From Candidatus Neomarinimicrobiota bacterium (GTDB taxonomy: Bacteria; Fidelibacterota; UBA2242; B5-G15): 60,658 nt of DNA. Where the stretch lies: positions 247,512-308,169 of the forward strand of contig JACDNV010000002.1 in NCBI GenBank assembly GCA_017656425.1, in the 5' to 3' direction. The notes below the pieces were generated by a model that worked only from the letters and a program-made list of their open reading frames with translations, made no database searches and had not been told where the DNA came from. The position numbers were made by a program, and so were the translations under genes. Positions 34,973-43,782 of this stretch are shown here, piece after piece; within the stretch, counting starts at the first letter, position 1, and each line of letters opens with the position of its first letter.

Positions 34973-36667
34973 GTGATAAATTTCCATTATAACAGATTTT
35001 TATTGACAGGTTCTGCGGTTTATATAGTTTTAGTGTTAGCTATTTTTATAGGTTGTGCTGCTATATCACCTCCTACTGGTGGTCCAGAGGACAAAAGGGG
35101 ACCAGTTTTAATATCAACAATACCTGAAAATCAGTCGACAAATATATCGGACCTCGATTATATAGAATTTATTTTCGATGAGCACATCCAAATTAGGAAT
35201 CCTGAGGTTTATCTTTCTATCACGCCAAGTTTAGATTATAAACCTGAGATAAAGGTTAAGAAAAAGAGAATAATAATTGAAAATTTGAAAAGTTTAAAAG
35301 ATAATACAACTTATGTATTTTCCTTTGGAAGGTCTGTACAGGATGTTCATGGAAACTTTGTTGATAAGGAAGTTAAACTTGCATTTTCAACGGGAGAGGA
35401 GTTAAACAAGGCTGAAATAAGAGGGAAAATTTATAATATTCCGGAAAAAATGAAATGTTTTGTTCTCGCTTATAATATGGATAGGATATCAGTAGATACC
35501 TTGCTTAATTATTCATGGGATTATATTGTGGAAACGGAAAAGGATGGGAATTTTGTTCTAAATTATATAGCTCCAGGTAGATATAGACTTTTATCTATTT
35601 GTACCAAAAGAAGCTATTATAAAGCTGGACAGGTTATAAGATTTGCAGGTGTATCAATCTTTAACGAATTGAAAGTGTTTCATAAAGATCAGGTAATAGG
35701 TGGTATTAAGTTTTACGTTACTGAATTTGATATTGAACCTTTGAAAGTTACTGGGATGAATATCGACAGTTTTGGAGTAATAAAATTAAATTTTAATAAG
35801 CCACTGAAGGAAGATTCAGTAAGAAATTTTCTGTTATATTGTAGTGATAACTCATTAAAAAGGTATGATATATTGGCAAGATGGGTTGAAAGTGAGGGTA
35901 AGAACCTTAACGTCATTGTTAATGGTAAGATTTTGGAAAGGGGTGGAAAACTTTATTATAAAAACGTAAGGGATATTTATGGTAATAAGTCAGGAGGAGA
36001 AATTAAAATTAACGCGAAGGAAGTTTTAGCAGATACTATCCCACCTGCAATCAGTAGAATGTATCCCTCGAGTAAGTCATCTAGAGTTAATCCTAAATTT
36101 GATTTTATAAGAGTGGATTTTTCTGAGGCTGTTATGTTAATGCCTGGATATATGATTTTAAAGGTGGATAACGATACCATGAGGTATAGTGATATTAAAA
36201 TAGATGATAATACCGTTTTAATTTATCCATCTATTAGTCCATTAGTTGGTAAAACTATTGAATTAATTTTTAATGGAAATAAAATTACAGATGTGAATAA
36301 TAATATTATGGGAGATACATTAGTAATTTATCATTTTAAAACTGTTGAAGAGAATAATACCGGATCAGTTTCGGGTAAAATCAGTTCTGATTTCAAAGAT
36401 AAAAATAAGTTGAGAATTCGCTTAGTAAATGTTGATGATAATTACACAATGACAACACGAGTCGGGGAAAATGCAGAATTTTATATAAACTATCTATTGC
36501 CAGGAGATTATTCTATTTTTGTCTGGTATGATGTCAATGAAAACGGGGTATTTGATACTGGAAGTCTGATACCATACAGGGAGTGTGAACCGTTCTGGTT
36601 TATTCCTGGTAAAGTAAGTGTTAGAGCAAGGTGGGAAACAGCAGGATTGGAGATATCCCTTGATTGA
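34973..36667 (+). CDS. Ig-like domain lipoprotein (PTGGP type)
   Basis: A 564-residue exported protein. The N-terminus has a hydrophobic segment ending in IFIGCAA, a lipobox, followed by the FCB hallmark SPPTGGPEDKRGP. An SbsA/Big_5-type Ig domain (about 45-140) contains IPENQSTNIS, FIFDEHIQI and NTTYVFSFG. A second similar segment lies around 365-470 with RMYPSSKSSRVN, then a C-terminal CnaB/prealbumin-like domain ends with YDVNENGVFD. It is probably outer-membrane anchored; the function is unknown. The start is a GTG at 34973 (the ATG two bases earlier is out of frame and hits a stop). It overlaps dapF by eight bases. Confidence 0.8.
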   Translation: MINFHYNRFLLTGSAVYIVLVLAIFIGCAAISPPTGGPEDKRGPVLISTIPENQSTNISDLDYIEFIFDEHIQIRNPEVYLSITPSLDYKPEIKVKKKRIIIENLKSLKDNTTYVFSFGRSVQDVHGNFVDKEVKLAFSTGEELNKAEIRGKIYNIPEKMKCFVLAYNMDRISVDTLLNYSWDYIVETEKDGNFVLNYIAPGRYRLLSICTKRSYYKAGQVIRFAGVSIFNELKVFHKDQVIGGIKFYVTEFDIEPLKVTGMNIDSFGVIKLNFNKPLKEDSVRNFLLYCSDNSLKRYDILARWVESEGKNLNVIVNGKILERGGKLYYKNVRDIYGNKSGGEIKINAKEVLADTIPPAISRMYPSSKSSRVNPKFDFIRVDFSEAVMLMPGYMILKVDNDTMRYSDIKIDDNTVLIYPSISPLVGKTIELIFNGNKITDVNNNIMGDTLVIYHFKTVEENNTGSVSGKISSDFKDKNKLRIRLVNVDDNYTMTTRVGENAEFYINYLLPGDYSIFVWYDVNENGVFDTGSLIPYRECEPFWFIPGKVSVRARWETAGLEISLD

Positions 36668-37430
36668 GATTAATTTCTGGAAAGTACAGGCTTGCGGAAA
36701 TGATTTTATAATGATAGATAATATGCAAGAGGCATTAAGTGGGGAATTTTTTAAGAAAATTACGCCATTCCTATGTGATCGGAGATTTGGAATTGGAGCT
36801 GACGGCGTTATATTTATAAATAAGGCAGAAGGTTTTGATTATGAAATGCGCTATTATAACAGTGACGGATCAGGTCCTGTTATGTGTGGTAATGGTGGAA
36901 GAGCGTCTGTATTATTTGTGTTTGAGAAACCAATTGTGAGAAAAAAATGTTATAAGTTTCTGTCAATCGATGGCGAGCATACTGGTATTTATAGTAATAG
37001 AGCGGTTTCTGTAACTGTTAGAGGTGGTGAAGTGGAATGTCTGGATAATGAAAGAGAAAAAATATTTTTTGTTAACACTGGTGTACCGCACATTGTGATA
37101 GTTAAGGATGAAATTGACAATATTGATATCGATGAGTATGCACAGGGGTTTAGAAGAAAGTATGATGCCAATGTAAACTTGATAGAGAGGGAAAAGTTAT
37201 CCCATTGGAAAATAAGGACATATGAGAGAGGAGTTGAAGGAGAAACCTATTCTTGCGGTACAGGCACTGTGGCGTCTGCTCTAGTAGTGAGCAGAATTTT
37301 TAATGAAAATTTCCCTATTAGATTAAAGGCATTAGGTGGTGATCTGGAAGTGGACTTTATTGACGATCAATACTGGCTAAGTGGTGAAGTAAAAAAGGTT
37401 TTTGAAGGTAAAATAACCTGTGAGGTATAA
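36660..37430 (+). CDS. dapF: Diaminopimelate epimerase
   Basis: A PLP-independent racemase of 256 residues that converts LL- to meso-diaminopimelate for peptidoglycan and lysine. The two catalytic cysteines are in PVMCGNGGRA and YSCGTGTVAS. The opening motif reads FWKVQACGNDF, where most members have GxGND, so a Cys sits in the usual Ala/Gly position. Other landmarks are RRFGIGADG and NTGVPHIV. A TTG at 36660 is the likely start: GGAGA lies six bases before it, and the protein then begins as the family does. Longer upstream extensions in this frame overlap the lipoprotein gene and are not conserved-looking. Confidence 0.9.
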   Translation: MIEINFWKVQACGNDFIMIDNMQEALSGEFFKKITPFLCDRRFGIGADGVIFINKAEGFDYEMRYYNSDGSGPVMCGNGGRASVLFVFEKPIVRKKCYKFLSIDGEHTGIYSNRAVSVTVRGGEVECLDNEREKIFFVNTGVPHIVIVKDEIDNIDIDEYAQGFRRKYDANVNLIEREKLSHWKIRTYERGVEGETYSCGTGTVASALVVSRIFNENFPIRLKALGGDLEVDFIDDQYWLSGEVKKVFEGKITCEV

Positions 37431-37432
37431 AA

Positions 37433-38500
37433 ATGTATGTGGTGATATTAGCTGGAGGTGCTGGTAAAAGATTCTGGCCATTGAGCAGGAGAGAAAATCC
37501 GAAACAATTTCTGGATATTATTGAGAAGAATAGGTCTATGTTGCGTCTGACATATGATAGGCTAAAAAATATAACAGGAATCGAAAATATTTATCTGGTA
37601 GCTGGAAGTCAGTTTTTTGAAAAGACACTTGATGATTTGCCAGAGTTTCCACAGGAAAATTATATAATGGAACCGAGCGGTAAAAACACTGCTCCATGTA
37701 TAGGACTTGCGGCTATTCATTTAATGAAAAAGGATCCAGAGGCTGTAATGGGTGTTTTCCCTGCAGATCATCACATATTAAACACAGATGAATTTATTGA
37801 GACCGTAAAACTGGGAGAGAATATTGCTAGAGAAAAGAATGGGCTTGTTACCTTTGGAATCAATCCAACCAAACCTGCTACTGGTTATGGGTACATTCAA
37901 ATCGATAAGAGAAATGAGTTTATTAAGAATAAGGTTTATAAGGTTAAGACATTTGCAGAAAAGCCGAACCTTGAAACGGCTGTTAAATTCTTAGAAACCA
38001 GAGAATTTTTATGGAACAGTGGTATGTTCGTGTGGAAGGTAAGCGTAATTATGAATGCACTCAGGGTATACATGCCTGAATTGTATGAAAGTTTGATGCG
38101 TATTCATGATGCAATAGACAAACCCAGGTATGAACATGTATTAAAAACCGAATGGGCATTAATTCATCCTGAATCAATTGACTATGGTGTGATGGAAAAA
38201 GCAGGAAATGTATTTGTTGTAAAAAGCGATTTCTTCTGGAGTGATGTGGGCTCATGGGATTCAGTGTATGAGTTGAGTAAAAAAGACGAAAGTGGCAACG
38301 TTGCATCGGATAAGTTTGTAGAGATAGATACAGAAGGATGTTTGATATCTTCAAAAAAATTAGTGGCTACTGTTGGAGTTAAAGATTTGATAATAATTCA
38401 GTCAGGTGATGCAGTTTTGATAGCGAAACGTGGTGAATCTGAGAAAGTGAAACAGATAGTCGAAAAACTTGAAAAAATGGGATTGAATAAATACTTATGA
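37433..38500 (+). CDS. manC: Mannose-1-phosphate guanylyltransferase
   Basis: 355 residues of the GDP-mannose pyrophosphorylase family, single-domain form without the phosphomannose isomerase half. Signature loop LAGGAGKRFWPLSR with NPKQFL is followed by EPSGKNTAPCIGLA, FPADHHI, PATGYGYI, FAEKPN, EFLWNSGMFVW and SDVGSWDSV. It supplies GDP-mannose for surface glycans made by the glycosyltransferases at 45-49 kb. It starts two bases after dapF and overlaps the next small gene (ATGA). Confidence 0.94.
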   Translation: MYVVILAGGAGKRFWPLSRRENPKQFLDIIEKNRSMLRLTYDRLKNITGIENIYLVAGSQFFEKTLDDLPEFPQENYIMEPSGKNTAPCIGLAAIHLMKKDPEAVMGVFPADHHILNTDEFIETVKLGENIAREKNGLVTFGINPTKPATGYGYIQIDKRNEFIKNKVYKVKTFAEKPNLETAVKFLETREFLWNSGMFVWKVSVIMNALRVYMPELYESLMRIHDAIDKPRYEHVLKTEWALIHPESIDYGVMEKAGNVFVVKSDFFWSDVGSWDSVYELSKKDESGNVASDKFVEIDTEGCLISSKKLVATVGVKDLIIIQSGDAVLIAKRGESEKVKQIVEKLEKMGLNKYL

Positions 38501-38775
38501 AGCTATCTCGTCTTGCTGGATATAAAAAAAGAGAGCTAAGGAATCAACTTGTAGAGGTACTTGAAAAATTGGGTTATGCAGTGATTTTTGATAGAGGTGA
38601 TTTTTCAAATGGTGCATGCAAAGTTTATGAGGATAACAGGGTAGTAATTAATAAATTTTTCCCCATCGATGTCCATTTAGAGTTTTTACTGGACTTCTTA
38701 AGTGAGAAGGACCTTTCTAAAATATATCTTTTACCCTCAGTTAGGGAATTGATCGAGAGCCGAGTAAAGAAATAA
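38497..38775 (+). CDS. Small conserved-looking protein, function unknown
   Basis: 92 residues, soluble and highly charged, with no signal or membrane segment. The pattern (a helix, then a GYAVIFDRGDF strand-turn, a strand with VVINKFFP and a terminal LPSVRELIE) resembles short uncharacterised proteins that I recall from FCB genomes. Start overlaps the manC stop (ATGA), and the M48 protease gene begins one base after its stop, so it is translated as part of the operon. No function proposed. Confidence 0.7.
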   Translation: MKLSRLAGYKKRELRNQLVEVLEKLGYAVIFDRGDFSNGACKVYEDNRVVINKFFPIDVHLEFLLDFLSEKDLSKIYLLPSVRELIESRVKK

Positions 38776-38776
38776 T

Positions 38777-39895
38777 ATGCGAAACAACGATAAAAAAGAG
38801 AAACAATATGAATTATGGAAGCTCAGTATCGGCATTATAGAGTTTGTTCTTGTTATAATTTTACTAATAGCTATTGTTGCTTCTGATTTCAGCTTTTTTC
38901 TTGAGAATATTTTCTATAAAGTTTTTTCGAATAAGTACATTATATTTGTTGGATTTTCACTGGTTTTGGCTATAGTTCTGGGTATTATACTCTTTCCGTT
39001 TAATTTTATTTCGTCCTATATAATAGAACGTAAATACGGATTAAGCAATCAGTCTCTTGTAAAATGGATAATTGAGGAGACAAAGTCTATTGGTATTGGT
39101 TTGCCAATTCTTTTGCTAATTCTATTAGTTTTTTATGCTATTATCGTCAATTTTCAAAAGATGTGGTGGATTTTATTTGCTACAGCAATGATATTGTTTT
39201 CATTGTTAATTAACTATATAGCACCTGTTATTATTATGCCGATATTTTATAAGTTTGAAAAGGTAGGTGATGAAGGTCTGGTGGATGAGATAAAAGAGTT
39301 TTGTAAGAAGATGGGTTTCAAGATTGGAAATATCTATAGATTTAATCTCAGCAAGACGACAAGGAAAGCAAATGCAGGATTTACAGGAATAGGTAAGACA
39401 AAGCGAGTAATTATTGCCGACAATCTTATTGACAATTTCGGAAAAGGCGAGATATTAAGTGTAATTGCTCACGAGATAGGACATTATAAATTGGGTCATA
39501 TTTGGAAGAATTTTCTATTTCAGATTTTAATTGTTTTCTCTCTGCTATTTGTTGCTGACCAGGTGTATTTTAAAATAATTTTTTCAATGGGAATATCTGA
39601 TAAGTCAAGAATAGCGCTATTACCTATCCTTTACGTGATAATTATAATTGTTCAATTTATTATATCGCCTGTTGTGAATAGTTTTTCGCGTTATCTGGAG
39701 TTTGAAGCTGATGAATTTGTGCTTCGTAAAGCCGGAATGGTAGATTCTTTCATATCTTCTTTGAATAAACTTTCAGAAATAAACCTTATTGATCGACGGC
39801 CTCAAAAGATTGTGGAGTTCTTTTTTCATTCCCATCCATCTGTTGAGCGAAGAATAAAAAGAATCAAAACGTTAGCTGAGAAAGGTTTAAATTGA
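38777..39895 (+). CDS. Ste24/CAAX-protease-like M48 membrane metallopeptidase
   Basis: 372 residues with at least five membrane helices (about 16-35, 53-75, 108-125, 132-155 and two near 245-300). The zinc site is HEIGH (His232, Glu233, His236), and the third ligand region reads LEFEADEF (308-315). A C-terminal helix with HSHPSVERRIKRI is the usual family ending. This matches the type I CAAX protease (Ste24) branch rather than HtpX. In bacteria such enzymes degrade or process membrane proteins; prenylation is not expected. It overlaps the next gene by four bases. Confidence 0.87.
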   Translation: MRNNDKKEKQYELWKLSIGIIEFVLVIILLIAIVASDFSFFLENIFYKVFSNKYIIFVGFSLVLAIVLGIILFPFNFISSYIIERKYGLSNQSLVKWIIEETKSIGIGLPILLLILLVFYAIIVNFQKMWWILFATAMILFSLLINYIAPVIIMPIFYKFEKVGDEGLVDEIKEFCKKMGFKIGNIYRFNLSKTTRKANAGFTGIGKTKRVIIADNLIDNFGKGEILSVIAHEIGHYKLGHIWKNFLFQILIVFSLLFVADQVYFKIIFSMGISDKSRIALLPILYVIIIIVQFIISPVVNSFSRYLEFEADEFVLRKAGMVDSFISSLNKLSEINLIDRRPQKIVEFFFHSHPSVERRIKRIKTLAEKGLN

Positions 39896-40605
39896 GATTT
39901 AAAAAACTATATTCAGTTTTGACTGCCTTTTTATGTTTATCCGTTTCATTCTGCAGATGCGGTGAAAAGGATTTTGTCAGCCTGAGGAAACGAATGGTGA
40001 CTACTCAAATAATTGCACGAGGAATCATAGATAAAAAGATCATAGATGCGATGATGAAAGTTCCAAGACATCTTTTTGTTCCAGCGGAGTATGTAAGCGA
40101 AGCCTATAATGACTGTCCGTTACCGATAGGGTATAGGCAGACGATTTCGCAGCCATATATCGTTGCATTTATGACCGAAAAATTGGAATTGGATGGTGAT
40201 GATAAGGTATTGGAGATAGGGACTGGTTCTGGTTATCAGGCAGCTGTGCTTGCCGAAATTGTAGACTCTGTGTTTACTGTAGAAATTATTAAGGCACTTA
40301 GTAAAAGAGCACAAGAGGTGATAAAGAAATTGGGTTATAAAAATGTACTCTTTAAAGTGGGGAATGGATGGTTTGGCTGGAAAGAGCATGCTCCTTATGA
40401 TGCAATAATTGTTACCGCTGCAGCTGATACGATACCCGTAGAACTTGTGAATCAGTTAAAAAACGGTGGTAGAATGGTAATTCCAATAGGTCCTCAATTC
40501 TCATTGCAGTTTCTCTATCTAATAGAGAAAAAATTGAATAGGATAAGTATTAAGAATCTTTTACCTGTAAGATTTGTCCCGCTTATTAAAGAAAGTGAAG
40601 AGTAA
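39892..40605 (+). CDS. pcm: Protein-L-isoaspartate O-methyltransferase with an export signal
   Basis: 237 residues. The enzyme part (about 30-237) is a standard PCMT: ARGIIDKKIIDAM, VPRHLFVP, PLPIGYRQTISQPYIVA, SAM-site EIGTGSGYQAAVLAE and PYDAIIVTAA. It methylates isoaspartyl residues of damaged proteins using SAM. Unusually, about 23 extra N-terminal residues form a basic-hydrophobic segment with a lipobox-like SVSFC, suggesting export or membrane anchoring. The start is a TTG overlapping the M48 stop. A cytosolic enzyme starting near Met35 is the alternative, but the upstream codons read as a typical signal. Confidence 0.85.
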   Translation: MRFKKLYSVLTAFLCLSVSFCRCGEKDFVSLRKRMVTTQIIARGIIDKKIIDAMMKVPRHLFVPAEYVSEAYNDCPLPIGYRQTISQPYIVAFMTEKLELDGDDKVLEIGTGSGYQAAVLAEIVDSVFTVEIIKALSKRAQEVIKKLGYKNVLFKVGNGWFGWKEHAPYDAIIVTAAADTIPVELVNQLKNGGRMVIPIGPQFSLQFLYLIEKKLNRISIKNLLPVRFVPLIKESEE

Positions 40606-40623
40606 ACCTTTTGAAGGGTGAAG

Positions 40624-41219
40624 ATGAAGAGGAGAGATTTTTTTAAATGGCTGTCTTTTAGCACTGGTTTCTTTTTTATCACAAAGGGAGTAAAAGGATT
40701 GGAGTATTATCCAAATCCATCGGATAAAAAGTGGGCAATATTATATAGTACCTGGTGTGGTACTGCAAGGGATGCTGCGGTATGGATTTCGGAAGGTATG
40801 GGTGGTATTGCCAATGTATTTGATATAAGAGAAGAGGTTAATTTAAATCCTTATGATCATATTATTGTTGGTGGAGCTATTAGATATGGGCGGACGTCAG
40901 ATAGGCTTGAGAAGTATTTAAGAGAAAATAGCGACTGGCTGTCGAAAAAATTATGCGGGTTATTTGTTGTCTGTGGTAATATGCAAAGACCTGTGACACC
41001 TGAAGTTCATCGAAAATTATTGATAACTATCTTGCAATTATCTGTAAGGTTGGCGGTGTTCCATCGAGGGTATTTCTTGGAAGAATGACACTAGTTTTAC
41101 TAGAACCTGAATTAAGGAAGATGATAAAACCCTTTAGTGAATATGATAACCTGAAAAGAAAAGAATGTATGGAATTTGGTGCTGAGGTTTATAACTATGT
41201 TAACTCGGTAAAAAAATAG
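40624..41219 (+). pseudogene. Tat-signal flavodoxin-domain (HemG-like) protein, frameshifted
   Basis: The N-terminus carries a twin-arginine signal, RRDFFKWLSFSTG. A flavodoxin-like domain follows with YSTWCGTARDAAVW (FMN loop), IIVGGAIRYGR and GLFVVCGN, as in the HemG type. The frame ends at 41088 with an atypical tail. From about 41027 another frame continues the family: DNYLAIICKVGGVPSRVFLGRMT, through FSEYDNLKRK to a stop at 41219. One missing (or two extra) bases near 41027-41033 in AAAATTATTGAT explains this. It may be a real mutation or a sequencing error in a short A/T run. The ATG at 40624 has AAGGG five bases before it. Confidence 0.7.
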
Positions 41220-41259
41220 GAAATGATTACTTCTATCTAATGTTCAAGAACGATTAACT

Positions 41260-42309
41260 TTGAGTGTTTTAAAGCGAATTTTAAATAATAAAATTTTTTT
41301 GAAAACAGGGGTAAAAAATATAAATTTTTTTATGGTTGCTTCTCTTGATTTCGAAGACTACAACGAATCATATAGATACAAGTGGGACGAATTTGTTGAA
41401 AATAGTGCCAATGGTACAATTTTTCATCTTAGAAAATTTCTTTCATACCATCCTCCTGATCGATTCAATGATTCTTCGATTGTAATCAAGAAAAATGATC
41501 AGATATTTGCGTTATTTCCTGCAGTGAGTGTTGATTATATGGGGAAAAGGGCGCTTTTTTCTCATCGTGGAGCGAGCTATGGGGGTTTTGTTTATAATGC
41601 TACTCTTTCGATATCTTCTGCGTTCAGTATGGTGAGACGCCTTGTGGATTATGCTTATGAAAAGGGATTTGAGAAGATAGTTATTACAATACCCCCGATA
41701 ATATATAGTAAAAGACCTTCGCAATATATAGATTTTTCACTGTTGAAAAATGGTTTCAAATATTTAAAAAAAGAGCTTTCAAGTATTCTTTTTCTTGAGG
41801 AGAGTATCGAGGAAAATGTGAAAAAATTTAAGCAGGTGAACAGGACTGCTTTTAGAAAAGCTATGAAGCTGGGAGTTGAGGTTCGAGAGAGTGAGGATTG
41901 GGAGGTTTTCTATGACATTTTAAAAAATAATTTAAAAATCAGGCACAATGTAAAGCCAACGCACTCCCTTGAAGAATTACTGAAATTGAAAAATATTTTT
42001 CCCGATAGAATTCGACTTTATGGTGCATATTTAAGAGATGAAATGATAGCTGGTGTTGTGATGTTTGATTGTAATTCTCAAGTTTCACTTGCTTTTTATA
42101 TTAGTCATCGAGAGGATATGCAGCAATATCGTGGTGTGAATTTATTATTTTACTATATAATAGAGGATTCAATTAAGAGGGGATTTAAGTATCTAGATTT
42201 TGGAATTTTCACTGTTAATATGGAGCCAAATTTTGGATTGGGGAGATTTAAAGAAGGATTTGGAGCCACTGGAATTTTTAGAGATACTTTCTATATTGAC
42301 CTAAAATAA
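41260..42309 (+). CDS. FemAB/GNAT-like acyltransferase
   Basis: A 349-residue protein of the FemAB-like (peptidoglycan bridge or exopolysaccharide-linked) acyltransferase group. Landmarks are WDEFVENSANGTIFH near the start, SYGGFVY, FKQVNRTAFRKAMKLGVEVR, GAYLRDEMIAGVVMF and YYIIEDSIKRGFKYLDFG. Such proteins occur in FCB surface-glycan loci and may transfer an aminoacyl group. The TTG at 41260 has no good ribosome binding site. The ATG at 41332 begins right at the family's conserved region and is a strong alternative. The two flippases follow. Confidence 0.7.
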   Translation: MSVLKRILNNKIFLKTGVKNINFFMVASLDFEDYNESYRYKWDEFVENSANGTIFHLRKFLSYHPPDRFNDSSIVIKKNDQIFALFPAVSVDYMGKRALFSHRGASYGGFVYNATLSISSAFSMVRRLVDYAYEKGFEKIVITIPPIIYSKRPSQYIDFSLLKNGFKYLKKELSSILFLEESIEENVKKFKQVNRTAFRKAMKLGVEVRESEDWEVFYDILKNNLKIRHNVKPTHSLEELLKLKNIFPDRIRLYGAYLRDEMIAGVVMFDCNSQVSLAFYISHREDMQQYRGVNLLFYYIIEDSIKRGFKYLDFGIFTVNMEPNFGLGRFKEGFGATGIFRDTFYIDLK

Positions 42310-42330
42310 AATTATAATCCTGAGCTAAAA

Positions 42331-43782
42331 ATGTCGATGAGCATAAGAAGTTTAACAAAGCAGACACTTATTTATGGCGTTGGGACTATTCTGGCAAGAT
42401 TTGTTACATTTCTTCTATTACCTTTGTATACAAACATATTATCCCCAGAAGATTATGGTCTTACATCGCTTGTATTTGCCTTTCTGGGTTTTATGAATAT
42501 TATATATAACTATGGTCTGGACTCTGCAATGATGAGGTTTTACTCGGATGATTCAAATACAAAGGATAAAGATATTATATTTTCAACATCGGTGTTTTTA
42601 TCTATTCTAACAAGTTTAATTTTTACTATGCTGATTTTATTCTCCTGTAGGTATTTAAGTGGTATGCTTCTCTCCTCTAAAGAATATAGTGTTCTTATAA
42701 AATACGCAGCTTTTATATTACTTTTTGACTGTCTTGCACATCTGCCTTATGCGTTATTGCGTCTGAAAGAGAAGGCTCTCCTTTTTATGTCAATACGGAT
42801 TGCAAATGTTGTTATTGTCTTTACACTGAATATTTATCTAGTAGCTATGCTAAGGAAAGGTGTAGAGGGGATATTTTTAAGTAATCTTGTGACTAGTGTT
42901 GTTACTACCATAATTCTTTATCTGCTCATTTTAAGAGAGATTAAACCATTATTTTCATTTATGCATGTGAAGCAGTTAATTCTTTTTGGACTTCCCTTCG
43001 TTCCTGCTGGACTTGCCTCTGTAACAATGGAAATGCTGAATAGGTATATCATAAGTCATATGCTTGATTTAAAAGCGGTTGGTATTTTCAGTGCGGGTTT
43101 TAAACTCGGGATTTTTATGTTGCTTTTGACCACTGCATTTTATTATGCCTGGCAACCTTTTTTTTTAAAAGCGGGAAAGAAGGAGAGCTCGAAAGTTTTA
43201 TTTTCAAAGGTTTTTAACTATTTTGTGCTTGTCGCAATGTCGACCTGGCTTATCCTGACAATTTTCATAAAGGAAATTGTTAATTTTCATATTGGTAATA
43301 TTTATCTGGTTGGCAAAGAATATCAATCGTGTATTTCAATTGTTCCATACATACTACTGGGATATGTTTTTTATGGAATTAATATAGTATTTCTACCTGG
43401 AATCTATTTTGAAAAAAAGACCAAGTTTATTGCTATAAATACACTAATTTCAGCAGCTATAAATGTTGCATTTAATTTTATTCTAATACCTTATCTTGGT
43501 ATTGTAGGATCGGCGATTGCCAGCCTTATTGGATATGTTACGCTTGCAATATTAACTTTTTTTACATCGCAAAGATGTTTTAAAATAAATTACAATTTTA
43601 GAAGAGTGTTTGTAACTTTATTAATTTCCATTGTAATAGGTTACATTTTATTTGTTACTCAGCCCTCATCAATTATTAAAATTCTATCAATCATTGTTTA
43701 TGCAATGTTACTTATAATTTTTGGCTCAATTAAAAAAGAAGAAATAAATTCAATAATAAGTGCCTTTAAAAAATATCTATGA
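42331..43782 (+). CDS. Wzx-type polysaccharide flippase (first of two)
   Basis: 483 residues with about 12-14 membrane helices spread over the whole length. The MATE/Wzx N-terminus reads TLIYGVGTILARFVTFLLLPLYTNILSPEDYG, of which the ILARFVTFLLLPLYT core is typical of the oligosaccharide flippase family. The family moves undecaprenyl-linked sugar repeats across the inner membrane. It overlaps the second flippase by four bases and shares its architecture with it. The lipid-linked substrate is unknown. Confidence 0.87.
   Translation: MSMSIRSLTKQTLIYGVGTILARFVTFLLLPLYTNILSPEDYGLTSLVFAFLGFMNIIYNYGLDSAMMRFYSDDSNTKDKDIIFSTSVFLSILTSLIFTMLILFSCRYLSGMLLSSKEYSVLIKYAAFILLFDCLAHLPYALLRLKEKALLFMSIRIANVVIVFTLNIYLVAMLRKGVEGIFLSNLVTSVVTTIILYLLILREIKPLFSFMHVKQLILFGLPFVPAGLASVTMEMLNRYIISHMLDLKAVGIFSAGFKLGIFMLLLTTAFYYAWQPFFLKAGKKESSKVLFSKVFNYFVLVAMSTWLILTIFIKEIVNFHIGNIYLVGKEYQSCISIVPYILLGYVFYGINIVFLPGIYFEKKTKFIAINTLISAAINVAFNFILIPYLGIVGSAIASLIGYVTLAILTFFTSQRCFKINYNFRRVFVTLLISIVIGYILFVTQPSSIIKILSIIVYAMLLIIFGSIKKEEINSIISAFKKYL

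Noticed and set aside
35001-35030. TTGACA followed by TATATA as a promoter
   Set aside because: The spacing is only 12 bases and it lies inside the Ig-like lipoprotein gene.
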